Position numbers and translations under genes: made by a program. From Sphingobacteriia bacterium 28-36-52 (GTDB lineage: Bacteria > Bacteroidota > Bacteroidia > Chitinophagales > Chitinophagaceae), in assembly GCA_002281575.1 (NCBI GenBank), contig NCGN01000006.1, positions 120,618-184,617 on the forward strand: a DNA stretch of 64,000 nucleotides. The letters are read 5' to 3'. Positions 36,650 through 46,247 of this stretch are shown here, piece after piece (position 1 is the first letter of the stretch; every line of letters starts with the position of its first letter). Under the pieces are notes generated by a model. That model worked only from the letters and a program-made list of their open reading frames with translations, made no database searches and was not told the DNA's origin.

Positions 36650-38089
36650 ATGCGAATTATACAATTACTCCTTTTTACAATTTATTTATTACTAATTCAT
36701 ACAACTCAAATTGGATTTGCCCAACAATACCATGCCATACACGGTTCTTCCTATGCAGGAGTAAGTGGGGCTTTCAATAACCCTGCTTCTATTGGAAACA
36801 GTTTACATAGGTGGGATTTTCAACTTTTTTCTGGTCAAACTTCTATTTATACGAATACCGTTTTAGCACAAGCGCTAAAAAATGCAGCAATCAATAGAAG
36901 TGGAGCTTATTTAACGAATGGTTTTCAAACTAGGAACTTTAATACCAATTCAGATCTAAGTTTGTTTTCTGCCATGTATCGCATTAATAAAAAACACGCT
37001 GTAGCCATTGCATTTAGGGGAAAAATGTATAACCATATTTATACCAACAATTTTAATTTACAAGATACCGCCAGCAGTTTAAGAAGCTTTTTTAAAATTA
37101 ATAGAACAACCCCTTTTTTAGATAGCAAAACTATACATGCTGGCTGGGGCGAAGTAAACTTAACTTACGCAGGTGCATTATTAGAAACCGACAATAGCAG
37201 ATTAACGGGTGGAGCAACATTGCAATTTTCGAAAAGCTTATTTGGTGCATTTTCTCAAATGAATAAAGCAAGATTTAGGGAAAATATTAACGGAACAGAT
37301 ACAAGTTATACAAGTAAAAGTGGAGTTGGCGAATATGGCTATTCTGCCAATTACGATGTAATACAACAGTTTGGCGCAACCAGTGCTACTATTAAAAGTT
37401 TTTTAAATGAAGCTAAATCAGCAATAGGATTAAGTGTTGGCATAGAATATTTAAACTACAACAATGAAACTTATTTAGACAACCGTAATGATGAAGGAAG
37501 AATTTATAATTACAAAATAGGATTCAGTATTGTAGATATAGGGGCACAAAAATTCAATAACAGTGAATACACCGGTAGATTTTCTGAAAACAACAATGGC
37601 ATTAGTGACGCTGCCATTGCAAGGGCATTTAATGGGGTAAATAATACGAGAGACTTAAGGGATTCTCTTGGAGTAATTTATGACTCTATTCAGGTATTGC
37701 CGACACAATTTTCCATTGGCAATCCAACAAGAGCAATCCTGAATTTTGACAAACAAATCAACCCTACATTTTTTGTTAACACACAAATGGTCATTCATTT
37801 TAGCAATGCAAAAAATGCTCTAAAACAAAAAAGCAATGATTATAGTTTCCTTACCATTACCCCCCGATGGGAAACATTGAATTGGGGTATTTATATGCCC
37901 ATACAATACACGAGGGATGGCCAATTATGGACAGGCCTAGCAATAAAAGCAGGTCCATTTATTGCAGGCATACACAAACTTGGTATATTGAAACAAGGAA
38001 GCTTACTAAACGGCGGAGGATATATTCTTTTGAATATACACCCATTCAGAAAAAAACAAATGAAAAGTAGAATAGACTGTTTCGACTAG
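36650..38089 (+). CDS. DUF5723 outer-membrane beta-barrel-like protein
   Basis: About 479 residues from the ATG at 36650, which starts the signal peptide (MRIIQLLLFTIYLLLIH, then IGFAQQ); the longer frame from 36605 adds 15 residues before it. The mature N-terminus YAGVSGAFNNPASIG resembles the start of FadL/PorV-like barrels and the DUF5723 family of Bacteroidota. Alternating hydrophobic strands run throughout, for example KHAVAIAFRGKM and IGLSVGIEYLNYN. An outer-membrane location is inferred; the function is unknown. Its stop lies one base from the convergent cold-shock gene. Confidence 0.78.
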   Translation: MRIIQLLLFTIYLLLIHTTQIGFAQQYHAIHGSSYAGVSGAFNNPASIGNSLHRWDFQLFSGQTSIYTNTVLAQALKNAAINRSGAYLTNGFQTRNFNTNSDLSLFSAMYRINKKHAVAIAFRGKMYNHIYTNNFNLQDTASSLRSFFKINRTTPFLDSKTIHAGWGEVNLTYAGALLETDNSRLTGGATLQFSKSLFGAFSQMNKARFRENINGTDTSYTSKSGVGEYGYSANYDVIQQFGATSATIKSFLNEAKSAIGLSVGIEYLNYNNETYLDNRNDEGRIYNYKIGFSIVDIGAQKFNNSEYTGRFSENNNGISDAAIARAFNGVNNTRDLRDSLGVIYDSIQVLPTQFSIGNPTRAILNFDKQINPTFFVNTQMVIHFSNAKNALKQKSNDYSFLTITPRWETLNWGIYMPIQYTRDGQLWTGLAIKAGPFIAGIHKLGILKQGSLLNGGGYILLNIHPFRKKQMKSRIDCFD

Positions 38090-38090
38090 C

Positions 38091-38297
38091 CTATTCAGCA
38101 CTTTGAATATTATCTGCTTGTTTTCCTTTTTTACCATCTGTAATTTCAAAAGAAACTTTTTGTCCTTCTTTTAAAGATTTGAATCCCCCCATATTAATTG
38201 CGGAGAAATGGGCGAATAAATCTTCACCACCATCATCTGGTTTAATAAAACCAAATCCTTTTGCATCATTGAACCATTTTACTGTACCGGTAGGCAT
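38091..38297 (-). CDS. Cold-shock domain protein
   Basis: A 68-residue single cold-shock domain that binds single-stranded RNA and DNA and acts as an RNA chaperone. RNP1 is GFGFIKP and RNP2 is DLFAHFSAI; the start [14 protein letters not shown] is typical. The C-terminal [10 protein letters not shown] is the usual final strand. Whether it is cold-induced cannot be told. The leader region upstream is AT-rich, with only a 7-of-8 promoter match. Confidence 0.95.
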   Translation of the reverse strand: MPTGTVKWFNDAKGFGFIKPDDGGEDLFAHFSAINMGGFKSLKEGQKVSFEITDGKKGKQADNIQSAE

Positions 38298-38416
38298 ATT
38301 ATTGTATTTAGACTTAAATATACTAAATAATATTTAAGCGTGAATATTACAATATATACAACTAATAGTGTAAGGATAATTAACGGTTATTGAATGTCCT
38401 TTGTGCAAACATTATT

Positions 38417-38857
38417 ATGAAACCAATTTTACTCCTTTTCTTGATAAGCTTTTTATGGCCACAGGAAAATAAAGCTCAAATTAAAGTCAATATCAATATT
38501 GGGAGCCAACCTGTGTGGGGTCCTATTGGGTACGATTATGCCAGATTTTACTATTTACCAGATTTAGACATGTATTACGATGTAAATAGAAGAGAATATA
38601 TGTACAACGAAAACAATCGTTGGATATATATTAATCACTTACCTGATCGCTATAGAAATTACGATTTGTTCAAGGGATATAAAGTGGTATTTAAAGAAGA
38701 TAGGCCATTTGACAATCATGCCATCCATATTAATAAGTACAAAGGCTTTAGAAACAACCATCAACAACAAGCCATCATTTACAGTAAAGACAAGAAATAC
38801 CGTGTTATCAAAGGACATCCAGGCAATAATCGAAATAAAAAGAATAAAAAAGATTAA
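38417..38857 (+). CDS. Small exported protein of unknown function
   Basis: About 146 residues from the ATG at 38417, which gives a signal peptide (MKPILLLFLISFLWP, then ENKAQ). I do not recognise a named domain. The mature chain is rich in Tyr and Asn, with a block of aromatic strands (GPIGYDYARFYYLPDLDMYY and EYMYNENNRWIY) and YKVVFKEDRPF. The last 15 residues are a basic Asn/Lys tail. It ends four bases before the OmpA-family gene, so the two are probably co-transcribed and both would act in the envelope. Confidence 0.65.
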   Translation: MKPILLLFLISFLWPQENKAQIKVNINIGSQPVWGPIGYDYARFYYLPDLDMYYDVNRREYMYNENNRWIYINHLPDRYRNYDLFKGYKVVFKEDRPFDNHAIHINKYKGFRNNHQQQAIIYSKDKKYRVIKGHPGNNRNKKNKKD

Positions 38858-38861
38858 AAAT

Positions 38862-40262
38862 ATGAAAACACAAATGCTGAAATGCTTACCAATCATAGCA
38901 CTTATGCTAGGTAGCGCAGGAATAACTAACGCTCAAGAAATACAGGAAACTACAACAACAGAAATAAATCCAACATTATTCTCTGGAAATAATGGCTTTA
39001 GAAAATGGTCATTCGGATTAAATGTCGGGGCATTAGCTCCATTTTCTGCATTGGGTGGTAAAAATGATTTTTCCAAATGGGTTCCTAAATTAGGATATGG
39101 CGCTTCAATTAAATATCAAGCATCACATGCATTTGGAATTCAATTAGATGGAGTAATGGGAGACTTAGCGGCTAATAATGACAAGCTAGTGAACGGATTA
39201 GCTCCTGTAAGTCCTTATCGATCTTTTGACACCAAAATGAATTGGTCTGCAAGTTTAAGCGGCGTTATTACTTTAGCAAATATCAACTGGTCTCAAATGC
39301 GAACAGCGGTTCAACCCTACCTATCTGTAGGAGCTGGTGCAGTTAGTTATACACCTAGAACAATTAATAGTGCTGGCATTTCAGAAGGAATGTTACCAAA
39401 AGCCACTGATATTTCATTTTTTGTACCAGTAGGAATTGGGGTTAAAATGAATTTAACTAAATCGGTTAATTTAGATTTTGGCTATACAATGGCCTATGTT
39501 GACAATGATAATCTAGATGGTTATTTTAAACCACCATATATAGGAGATAAATATTCTTACGGTCATATTGGTCTTGAATTTGCATTAGGCAAAAAAACAA
39601 AACCCCAAATGGCTACACATAATCCTCCCGCTCAAATGAATAGAGAATTAAGAGCTGCTGATACAAAATTGCAAGCAGCACTTGAAGCCAGTGAAGAAAA
39701 TATGCGGAAAAAAATGGCTGAAATGAAAGGGATGCACGATGAAATGGCAAAAATGAAAATGGATAGCGATGGAGATGGTGTATCGGACTATTTTGATAAA
39801 TGTCCTGGCACAGACAAATCAGTAAAAGTAGATGGGGCAGGATGCCCATTGCCGGTTGTAGCTCCAAATAAAGACACCGTTATTAGAATAACCAATAACT
39901 ATGTCATTACAGAAGAAGATCGCAAAATTGTAAGTGAAGCAATAAGAAACTTGGAATTTGAATTTGCAAAATCTTCCATCAGAGACCGTTCATTCCCTTA
40001 CTTAAACAGGGTTGCAGACATGATGGCATTAAAAGGATTTAGTTTAAAATTAGGAGGTCATACCGATGCAGTGGGATCTAATGCAGCCAACTTTACCCTA
40101 TCAAAAGACAGAGCAGAATCAGTTAAAAACTATCTGGTTTCTAGAGGTGTAAATGTTGGAAAAATTGAAGCTGTTGGATATGGAGAAACTCAACCAGTAG
40201 CTAGCAACAAAACTGCTGCGGGCAGACAGAAAAATAGAAGAGTAGAATTTACTTTGTATTAA
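38862..40262 (+). CDS. OmpA-family outer-membrane protein with thrombospondin type 3 repeat
   Basis: About 466 residues from the ATG at 38862, chosen because it begins a signal peptide (MKTQMLKCLPIIALMLGSAG, ITNAQE) right after the previous stop. Residues about 30-255 form an outer-membrane barrel. A charged helix follows (about 275-310), then a calcium-binding thrombospondin type 3 repeat (DSDGDGVSDYFDKCPGT) and a C-terminal OmpA/MotB peptidoglycan-binding domain with GHTDAVGSNAANFTLSKDRA and RQKNRRVEF. The likely role is to anchor the outer membrane to the cell wall. Confidence 0.93.
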   Translation: MKTQMLKCLPIIALMLGSAGITNAQEIQETTTTEINPTLFSGNNGFRKWSFGLNVGALAPFSALGGKNDFSKWVPKLGYGASIKYQASHAFGIQLDGVMGDLAANNDKLVNGLAPVSPYRSFDTKMNWSASLSGVITLANINWSQMRTAVQPYLSVGAGAVSYTPRTINSAGISEGMLPKATDISFFVPVGIGVKMNLTKSVNLDFGYTMAYVDNDNLDGYFKPPYIGDKYSYGHIGLEFALGKKTKPQMATHNPPAQMNRELRAADTKLQAALEASEENMRKKMAEMKGMHDEMAKMKMDSDGDGVSDYFDKCPGTDKSVKVDGAGCPLPVVAPNKDTVIRITNNYVITEEDRKIVSEAIRNLEFEFAKSSIRDRSFPYLNRVADMMALKGFSLKLGGHTDAVGSNAANFTLSKDRAESVKNYLVSRGVNVGKIEAVGYGETQPVASNKTAAGRQKNRRVEFTLY

Positions 40263-40292
40263 TCAGGCCGTAATTAGAACAGGAGTATAAAG

Positions 40293-40330
40293 AATCCCGG
40301 CCATCTTAATTGATGGTCGGGATTTCTATT
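40293..40330 (+). terminator. Intrinsic terminator after the OmpA-family gene
   Basis: A 13-base stem (AATCCCGGCCATC paired with GATGGTCGGGATT, one G-T pair) with loop TTAATT is followed by TTCTATTTT. It lies between convergent genes and could serve both, though the T-rich side favours the plus strand. Confidence 0.8.
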
Positions 40331-40343
40331 TTAAACCAATAAG

Positions 40344-41543
40344 CTATTGAGGCAACGACACTTTAAAATGTGTTCCCTTCCCAAGTTCAGACTCAATAGT
40401 TAGTGAACCATTTAATTCATCAATAAGCCGCTTCACTAAAGACAAACCAAAGCCATATCCTTTTTCTCCGGTAGTTCCATTCGATGAAGCTTTTATACCA
40501 TTTAATATATCATCTATTTCGTTTTGGGCCAACCCCACCCCATTATCGGTAACTTCGAATTCTAAAACCTGGCCTGTTCCAGGATTTGAATGAATATTTA
40601 AATCAACGGATATTTTACCATTGTTATCGGTAAACTTAATTGCATTGGTAATTAGATTACCTGCAATCTGTAACAATTTATTTTTAGGGATAGGCTTTTG
40701 CTCTTGACCAACTTTAATTTTGAGCAATAATTCAATTTGTTTATTGGCAGCTTGTGGTGCATAAAGCCTTTCTAATTTTTCTTTAAAACTAAGTAGCGTA
40801 AATTCCTCTGCAACAATAACTCCTTTTGCTTGCAAATCTTCTGCATTTAATATGTCAGTAGCTAAGTCTAACAATGAATTACCTGCACGCTGAATTAGTT
40901 TCATAATTTCTAGAATATCATCGAGCTTTTGACCCTGTCCATGTTCTGTAACCATTTGCGCTAATCCAATAATTCCAGAAAGTGGTCCACGAATATCATG
41001 CGCAACTTTTTTACTGTTTTCGTTTATCTGACTTACTTTAGACTTCAGACTTTGTATATATTTTATTGTAGACAGTCTATTTACGACTTCTTTTGCCACA
41101 ATTTTCAATAACTCCACTTTTTCTGGAGACAATTCCTTAGACTTTGTATCCATTACACAAAGCGCTCCTAAATTATGACCATCGGCTGTAGCCAGGGGAA
41201 TACCAAAATAATATTCCAAATTAGGATTGTCTACCACATAAAATTTGTCTTTAAAACGATCATCTGAAGAAAGACTTTTAACTTCAAATTCATCATTATT
41301 CAAAATAGTGTACTGACAAACAGAGTCCTCTCTTTTCATTTGCTCAATTGGCAATCCAAAATTGGCAACTGACCATTGGGTATAAGTGTCAATTAAATTA
41401 ACCAAAGAAATTTGGGTTCCAGCAATTTTTGCAGCTAATTCAACCAAGTCTTTTAATAAACTAGACACATCTGAATAATCAATATCGTATTCTGCTAAAG
41501 CCCAAACTCTATCATCTTCATTCTTGGGAATTGGTTGCTGCAT
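40344..41543 (-). CDS. GAF-domain sensor histidine kinase
   Basis: About 399 residues from the ATG at 41543; a longer frame from 41645 exists, but the -7 promoter box at 41562-41569 lies inside that extension. There is no membrane segment, so a cytoplasmic sensor. A GAF domain covers about residues 25-165, a HisKA domain has the H-box VAHDIRGPLSG with His182, and the HATPase_c domain shows NLITNAIKF, DNGVGL and GYGFGLSLVKRLI. No response regulator is adjacent. It follows hemH-hemJ in the same direction but seems to have its own promoter. Confidence 0.9.
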   Translation of the reverse strand: MQQPIPKNEDDRVWALAEYDIDYSDVSSLLKDLVELAAKIAGTQISLVNLIDTYTQWSVANFGLPIEQMKREDSVCQYTILNNDEFEVKSLSSDDRFKDKFYVVDNPNLEYYFGIPLATADGHNLGALCVMDTKSKELSPEKVELLKIVAKEVVNRLSTIKYIQSLKSKVSQINENSKKVAHDIRGPLSGIIGLAQMVTEHGQGQKLDDILEIMKLIQRAGNSLLDLATDILNAEDLQAKGVIVAEEFTLLSFKEKLERLYAPQAANKQIELLLKIKVGQEQKPIPKNKLLQIAGNLITNAIKFTDNNGKISVDLNIHSNPGTGQVLEFEVTDNGVGLAQNEIDDILNGIKASSNGTTGEKGYGFGLSLVKRLIDELNGSLTIESELGKGTHFKVSLPQ

Positions 41544-41561
41544 TGTTTTAATTGGTTTTTG

Positions 41562-41569
41562 CAAAAATA
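41562..41569 (-). promoter_or_regulatory. Bacteroidota-type -7 element upstream of the histidine kinase
   Basis: On the minus strand this reads TATTTTTG, an exact TAnnTTTG match, 18 bases upstream of the ATG at 41543. No -33 TTG is found at the right distance. It supports the shorter start of the kinase. Confidence 0.4.
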
Positions 41570-41668
41570 ACGCAAGATTATGACGATTTTGTATTGTTAA
41601 TTCTGAGTTGGTATTGATTTGATCAGGAAAGTCATGAAAAACCAATTAATAAAAGGGTATTAGCATAA

Positions 41669-42220
41669 TTATTTATTCTTCCGCCACTTTTTATATAATC
41701 GAATTGCTACAACTAAAAGTGAAATCAAGAAGATAATACCAATCAACATCCAAAAAAAACTAATCCATTGCTTTACTACAACCAAGGCAACTATGGCAAA
41801 AAGTAAGAGCGTAGGTATTTCATTCCAATACCTAATTTGTTGAGCAGAATAAGGGTAATGTTCATCCATTGTTTTATTTATTAGATACTGCAATGAAAAA
41901 TGATAGGCGTATAAAAGAATAACTAATACAATTTTGAGTTGAAACCATATTCCGCCATTCGTAAAAATAATACTATACCATTTACCATTAATGGTTACAA
42001 TTGTACCAAGTATTAATGTAATAATTGCAGATGGCCAAGTAATTGCCAACCATAATCTATTCAACATGATTTTTAATTGAGTCTGTATAATTAGTCTTTC
42101 AGACGATGGTTTTGAATTAGCTTCAATTATATAAATAAGTAACCTAGGAACATAAAAAAGACCTGCAAACCAAGTCACAACAAAAATGATATGCAGCGCT
42201 TTTAAATAAGGATACATCAA
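41669..42220 (-). CDS. hemJ: Protoporphyrinogen IX oxidase HemJ (CopD-related)
   Basis: Oxidises protoporphyrinogen IX to protoporphyrin IX in the inner membrane. The 183-residue protein has about four to five membrane segments. The N-terminal block YLKALHIIFVVTWFAGLFYV with its histidine and the RLLIYIIEA segment are typical of HemJ; distant relatives are CopD copper proteins. Its location 8 bases after hemH and beside the other heme genes, with no hemG or hemY in the locus, supports the HemJ assignment. The C-terminal tail is basic. Confidence 0.88.
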   Translation of the reverse strand: MMYPYLKALHIIFVVTWFAGLFYVPRLLIYIIEANSKPSSERLIIQTQLKIMLNRLWLAITWPSAIITLILGTIVTINGKWYSIIFTNGGIWFQLKIVLVILLYAYHFSLQYLINKTMDEHYPYSAQQIRYWNEIPTLLLFAIVALVVVKQWISFFWMLIGIIFLISLLVVAIRLYKKWRKNK

Positions 42221-42228
42221 CTATAGAT

Positions 42229-43248
42229 TTAGCGATAAGAATTAATAATTTGATCTACAGCATTTATCCAAGTGCTTTGTGCATTTAAACAAGGAATCAT
42301 TGTAAAAGATTCCCCACCCGCTTTTAAAAATATTTCTTTCCCTTCTTCAGCAATTTCTTCTAAAGTTTCTAAACAATCAGAAACAAAAGCAGGACATGCA
42401 ATTAATAAATTCTTAACTCCTTCAGCAGGCAATTCTTTTAACCTTGCTGCTGTGTAGGGTGTAAGCCATTTATCTTGTCCTAAACGAGATTGAAATGTTT
42501 GTTCAAAAAGATTTGGTGCTAGCCCAAGCTTATTGGCAACTAAATTAGTGGTTTCAAAGGTTTGATGACGATAGCAAAATTCGTGTGATGCACAAGATAC
42601 ATTACAACAATCTTTCACTTTTAAACAATGATTTAAAGTAATATCGCCCTTTTTAATATGTCGCTCAGGAACACCATGATAGCTTAATAACAACTTATCA
42701 AATGGATTCTTTAAAAATGGAGCAATAGAATCTGCCAATGCATTTATGTAGTAAGTATTATTATAATAAGGTGGAATAGTAGTAAGCTTGAAAGGATAAT
42801 TTTTCTCCTTGTGAATTTGTTGAGCATATTCAACAGCAGTCTCAAAACTACTCATTGCATAATGCGGATATAAAGGGAATAAAATCACTTCTTCCAAATC
42901 GGGTATATTTTGCATTAAACTATCAAAAGCTTGAGATGGATGTGGATGCCCATACCGCATACATACTTCAACCAATTCAGGTATTTCAGAAGAAAGCGCA
43001 TGTTGCAATTCATAGGTATTAACCAATAATGGCGAACCTTCTTTTGTCCATATTGATTGATAGGCATGAGCAGATTTAGGCGAACGAAATGGCACTATAA
43101 TACCTTTAACCAATAAGGTCCTCAGTATAAAAGGGATATCAATCACCTTTTCATCCATTAAAAATTCTTTCAGATATATCTTCACGTCGCTTACTGATGG
43201 GGAATTAGGTGAACCCAAATTCATTAAAAGAATTCCTTTTTTACTCAT
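42229..43248 (-). CDS. hemH: Ferrochelatase
   Basis: Inserts ferrous iron into protoporphyrin IX, the final step of protoheme synthesis. 339 residues. Family landmarks are the start GILLMNLGSPNSPSVSDV, the FPLYPHYAMSSF block, the catalytic histidine in LLSYHGVPERH and the C-terminal CPAFVSDCLETLEEI with the metal-site glutamates. The cysteines in HCLKVKDCCNVSC recall those that bind a 2Fe-2S cluster in some ferrochelatases, but cluster binding is not established here. It is divergent from hemA across 148 bases. Confidence 0.96.
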   Translation of the reverse strand: MSKKGILLMNLGSPNSPSVSDVKIYLKEFLMDEKVIDIPFILRTLLVKGIIVPFRSPKSAHAYQSIWTKEGSPLLVNTYELQHALSSEIPELVEVCMRYGHPHPSQAFDSLMQNIPDLEEVILFPLYPHYAMSSFETAVEYAQQIHKEKNYPFKLTTIPPYYNNTYYINALADSIAPFLKNPFDKLLLSYHGVPERHIKKGDITLNHCLKVKDCCNVSCASHEFCYRHQTFETTNLVANKLGLAPNLFEQTFQSRLGQDKWLTPYTAARLKELPAEGVKNLLIACPAFVSDCLETLEEIAEEGKEIFLKAGGESFTMIPCLNAQSTWINAVDQIINSYR

Positions 43249-43369
43249 CTATGAATTATTATTATTATTAAGAAGACAAAGTTCTAGATAAAAGAAAGAA
43301 TAATGAAGGTTTTGTAAAATGATTTTATAAAAAAGACAGTATCGTGACATACGCCAAATAGCTACAAAA

Positions 43370-43377
43370 TAACTTTG
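43370..43377 (+). promoter_or_regulatory. Bacteroidota-type -7 element upstream of hemA
   Basis: TAACTTTG matches TAnnTTTG exactly and ends 19 bases before the hemA ATG. A -33 TTG is not seen at the right spacing. It would drive the seven-gene hemA-hemN run. On the opposite strand a 7-of-8 match (GAACTTTG, 43277-43284) may serve hemH. Confidence 0.5.
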
Positions 43378-43396
43378 CTGCCATACGATACAGATT

Positions 43397-44593
43397 ATGA
43401 ATTTATTTCAATTCATTTTAGTAGGCATTAATTACAAAAAAACTGAAGCTTCAACTCGAGGGCTATTTGCAATAAATAATCAAGAAAACAGTTCACTTCT
43501 TAAAGCAGCAAAAGAGGAAGGCATTGAACAATTATTTGTCTTGAGTACTTGCAATAGAACGGAAGTATACGCTGTTAGTGATTCAATTGAAAAAGTTTTT
43601 CAAATATTAGCAAAACATACCAAAGGTGGGATAGATTTATTAAAAGAAAAAGCATACTGCAAATTTTCAGAAGAAGCTGTTCAGCATTTGTTTGAAGTTG
43701 CTGCTGGTATTGATTCTCAGATATTAGGAGATTATGAAATTATTGGACAATTAAAAAATTCCTTTAAAATAGCTAAACAAGAAAAAGTAGTTGGCACTTT
43801 CTTAGAAAGATTATTTAATACTGTTTTGCAATCATCAAAATCCATAAAGAATAATACCAATTTAAGTAGTGGAACAACTTCCATTTCTTTTGCAGCAATA
43901 CAATATATACTTGATCATATAACGGAACCTAGCTCTAAAGTTTTTATGGTAATTGGCACTGGTAAAATTGGAATTAATACTTGTAAAAATATTAATGACT
44001 ACATCAATCCCAAAGAATTATGGGTAACCAATAGAACTGAAGAAAAAGCAATGAGTATAGCAAATGAGCTCAATATAACAGTACAACCATTTAAACAAAT
44101 TAATGAAAACATCCATAAAGCAGATGTAGTAATAGTTGCGACCAACTCAGCTGATTATATTGTAAAAAAAGAAAATATTTTCCCAAATAAGTCAAGATGT
44201 TTCATAGACCTGTCTATTCCGAACAATATAGATGTATCTATCTCAACAATATCACAGCAAACGTTAATCAATATAGATGATTTATCAAAAATTAATGATC
44301 AAACACTGGCATTAAGAAAATCAAATATTCCAAAAGCCTTAGAAATTATTGCAATACATGTTAATGAATTTAATGAGTGGCATCGATTAAGAAAATTCGC
44401 ACCTGTTTTGAAACTACTAAAAACAAGTTTGGATACTTTAAACCATCAATCAACAAAAGCAAGTCAATCAAATTCTAAGGAAGTAAATTATATAGTGAAT
44501 AAAGTAGCTTCTGAATTAAGGACAAAGCAACAGCCATCTTGTTTTTACATGCAAGCAGTTCAAGATTTTATAAAACAGCCCAATTTCAACTAA
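43397..44593 (+). CDS. hemA: Glutamyl-tRNA reductase
   Basis: Reduces glutamyl-tRNA to glutamate-1-semialdehyde with NADPH, the committed step of the C5 heme pathway. 398 residues with the catalytic Cys52 in LSTCNRTEVYA, the substrate-binding block AAGIDSQILGDYEI, the NADPH domain around MVIGTGKIG and the C-terminal dimerisation helix. The stop and the hemC start share one base (TAATG). As the first gene after the promoter it sets flux for the locus. Confidence 0.96.
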   Translation: MNLFQFILVGINYKKTEASTRGLFAINNQENSSLLKAAKEEGIEQLFVLSTCNRTEVYAVSDSIEKVFQILAKHTKGGIDLLKEKAYCKFSEEAVQHLFEVAAGIDSQILGDYEIIGQLKNSFKIAKQEKVVGTFLERLFNTVLQSSKSIKNNTNLSSGTTSISFAAIQYILDHITEPSSKVFMVIGTGKIGINTCKNINDYINPKELWVTNRTEEKAMSIANELNITVQPFKQINENIHKADVVIVATNSADYIVKKENIFPNKSRCFIDLSIPNNIDVSISTISQQTLINIDDLSKINDQTLALRKSNIPKALEIIAIHVNEFNEWHRLRKFAPVLKLLKTSLDTLNHQSTKASQSNSKEVNYIVNKVASELRTKQQPSCFYMQAVQDFIKQPNFN

Positions 44594-45546
44594 TGAAGCC
44601 GATTTGGAAAATTGGAACGAGAGAAAGTCAATTGGCATTATGGCAAGCTAATTGGGTGAAGGATTTGCTAGAATCCCAAGGAGAAAAAGCAGAATTAGTT
44701 CTTGTAAAATCTGAGGGTGATATTGATTTAGTTACGCCTCTTTATGAAATGGGTGTTCAAGGGATATTTACTAAATCTTTAGATACTGCCTTACTAAAAG
44801 AATCCATTGATATTGCTGTACACTCAATGAAAGATGTGCCAACAAAATTACCAAAAGGTATCGTACAAGTAGCTGTTTTACCAAGAGCATCATATAAAGA
44901 TGTGTTTGTTATCAACCATTCAATAGATAACAATCCTTGTACAGAATTACTTGGTAGAGAAGAGAATGATTTTTTTAAAAAAATACCGATAACACTTGCT
45001 ACAAGCAGTATCAGAAGAAAAGCACAATGGTTAAATAGATTCCCACATCACCAACTAGAATCCATAAGGGGAAACGTAAATTCCAGACTACAAAAAGTAT
45101 ATGAGAGCAAATGGAATGGAGCCATTTTTGCAAAAGCTGGATTAGAAAGAATTGGAATTTTACCTAAAGATGCCATAGAACTTGATTGGATGCTTCCAGC
45201 CCCAGCGCAAGGTGCAGTGGTTATTGTTACAAGAGTAGACAATCAAGCACTTATCCAATTATTAAAAAACCTAAATGATGATCACACAGACTTATGTACA
45301 AAAATTGAGCGAGACTTTTTAAGGACCTTGCTTGGCGGTTGTACTACACCAATTAGTGCATTAGCTGAAGTTAAAGATGAATTAGTACACTTTTCAGGCC
45401 AATTACTATCAGTTGATGGGGCAGAGAAAATTGAAATTAGCATTAAAAAGCCAATTACAGAATCAGAAAATATAGGTAGAAATGCTGGATTAGAGGTTCT
45501 TACAAATGGTGGAGCATCAATTATACAAAAAATGAATTTACATTGA
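44593..45546 (+). CDS. hemC: Hydroxymethylbilane synthase
   Basis: Joins four porphobilinogen molecules into linear hydroxymethylbilane. About 317 residues from the ATG at 44593, which overlaps the hemA stop by one base. Motifs are the start IGTRESQLALWQA, the catalytic aspartate region DIAVHSMKDVPTKLP, LATSSIRRKAQW, SIRGNVNSRL and the cofactor cysteine in TLLGGCTTPISA that carries the dipyrromethane. The frame also extends 18 codons upstream into hemA, but those residues have no family character. Confidence 0.96.
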   Translation: MKPIWKIGTRESQLALWQANWVKDLLESQGEKAELVLVKSEGDIDLVTPLYEMGVQGIFTKSLDTALLKESIDIAVHSMKDVPTKLPKGIVQVAVLPRASYKDVFVINHSIDNNPCTELLGREENDFFKKIPITLATSSIRRKAQWLNRFPHHQLESIRGNVNSRLQKVYESKWNGAIFAKAGLERIGILPKDAIELDWMLPAPAQGAVVIVTRVDNQALIQLLKNLNDDHTDLCTKIERDFLRTLLGGCTTPISALAEVKDELVHFSGQLLSVDGAEKIEISIKKPITESENIGRNAGLEVLTNGGASIIQKMNLH

Positions 45547-46247
45547 TTAGTCCTATTGAAATATTATTTACAGGGCAAACCCTAGATAAAGAAATTGTGG
45601 AGGATATCCCAAATGGATTTCATATAGATCATTTACCGTTTATTGAAACAATACCTACAAGAGATCTAAAAAACATTGAGGCTTTACAGAAAATTAGTAA
45701 TCAAAAAGCAGTACTTGTAATCACAAGTTCAATAGCTGCAGAATGGACAAATGGAATTATTCAGCATATTCCTGACTGGTCAATTGCTTGTATGGAAGGA
45801 AAAACGGTAGAAGTATTAAAACAAAAAAAATGGGATGACTTAATTAAGTATAAAGCTGAAAATAGCCTAACACTTGCTGAACAAATTGTATCCAATACCT
45901 CAAAAGAACAACCAATTTATTATTTGGGAAGTAATTTAAGATTAGAACATCTACCCTATTTTCTTCGAGAACAAGGATACACCATACATGAAATTGAAGC
46001 ATATCAAACTAAATACATAATCCAACCAATACAAAAGAAATACAATGCAATTGCATTTTTAAGCCCTAGTGGTGTGAAAAGTTTTTTTACTCAACACTCC
46101 ATAGATGAAACAACATCAATATTTGCAATAGGACATACAACAGGCCAATCATTAAAAGAAATCTCCAATATGGAAGTGATTATATCACCACTAGTAAATC
46201 AGAAAGCACTATTTAATACTATTTATAATTATTATCAACTGATATGA
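45543..46247 (+). CDS. hemD: Uroporphyrinogen-III synthase
   Basis: Closes hydroxymethylbilane to uroporphyrinogen III with inversion of ring D. The family is poorly conserved and the 234 residues show only weak motifs ([12 protein letters not shown], then [13 protein letters not shown]), but size and position between hemC and hemE are decisive. The best start is a TTG at 45543 that overlaps the hemC stop (TTGA), and the hemD stop in turn overlaps the hemE ATG (ATGA). This tight overlap indicates translational coupling. Confidence 0.88.
   Translation: MISPIEILFTGQTLDKEIVEDIPNGFHIDHLPFIETIPTRDLKNIEALQKISNQKAVLVITSSIAAEWTNGIIQHIPDWSIACMEGKTVEVLKQKKWDDLIKYKAENSLTLAEQIVSNTSKEQPIYYLGSNLRLEHLPYFLREQGYTIHEIEAYQTKYIIQPIQKKYNAIAFLSPSGVKSFFTQHSIDETTSIFAIGHTTGQSLKEISNMEVIISPLVNQKALFNTIYNYYQLI

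Noticed and set aside
38709..38861. Upstream extension of the OmpA-family gene
   Set aside because: It lies inside the preceding small gene, and the signal peptide begins at the ATG at 38862.
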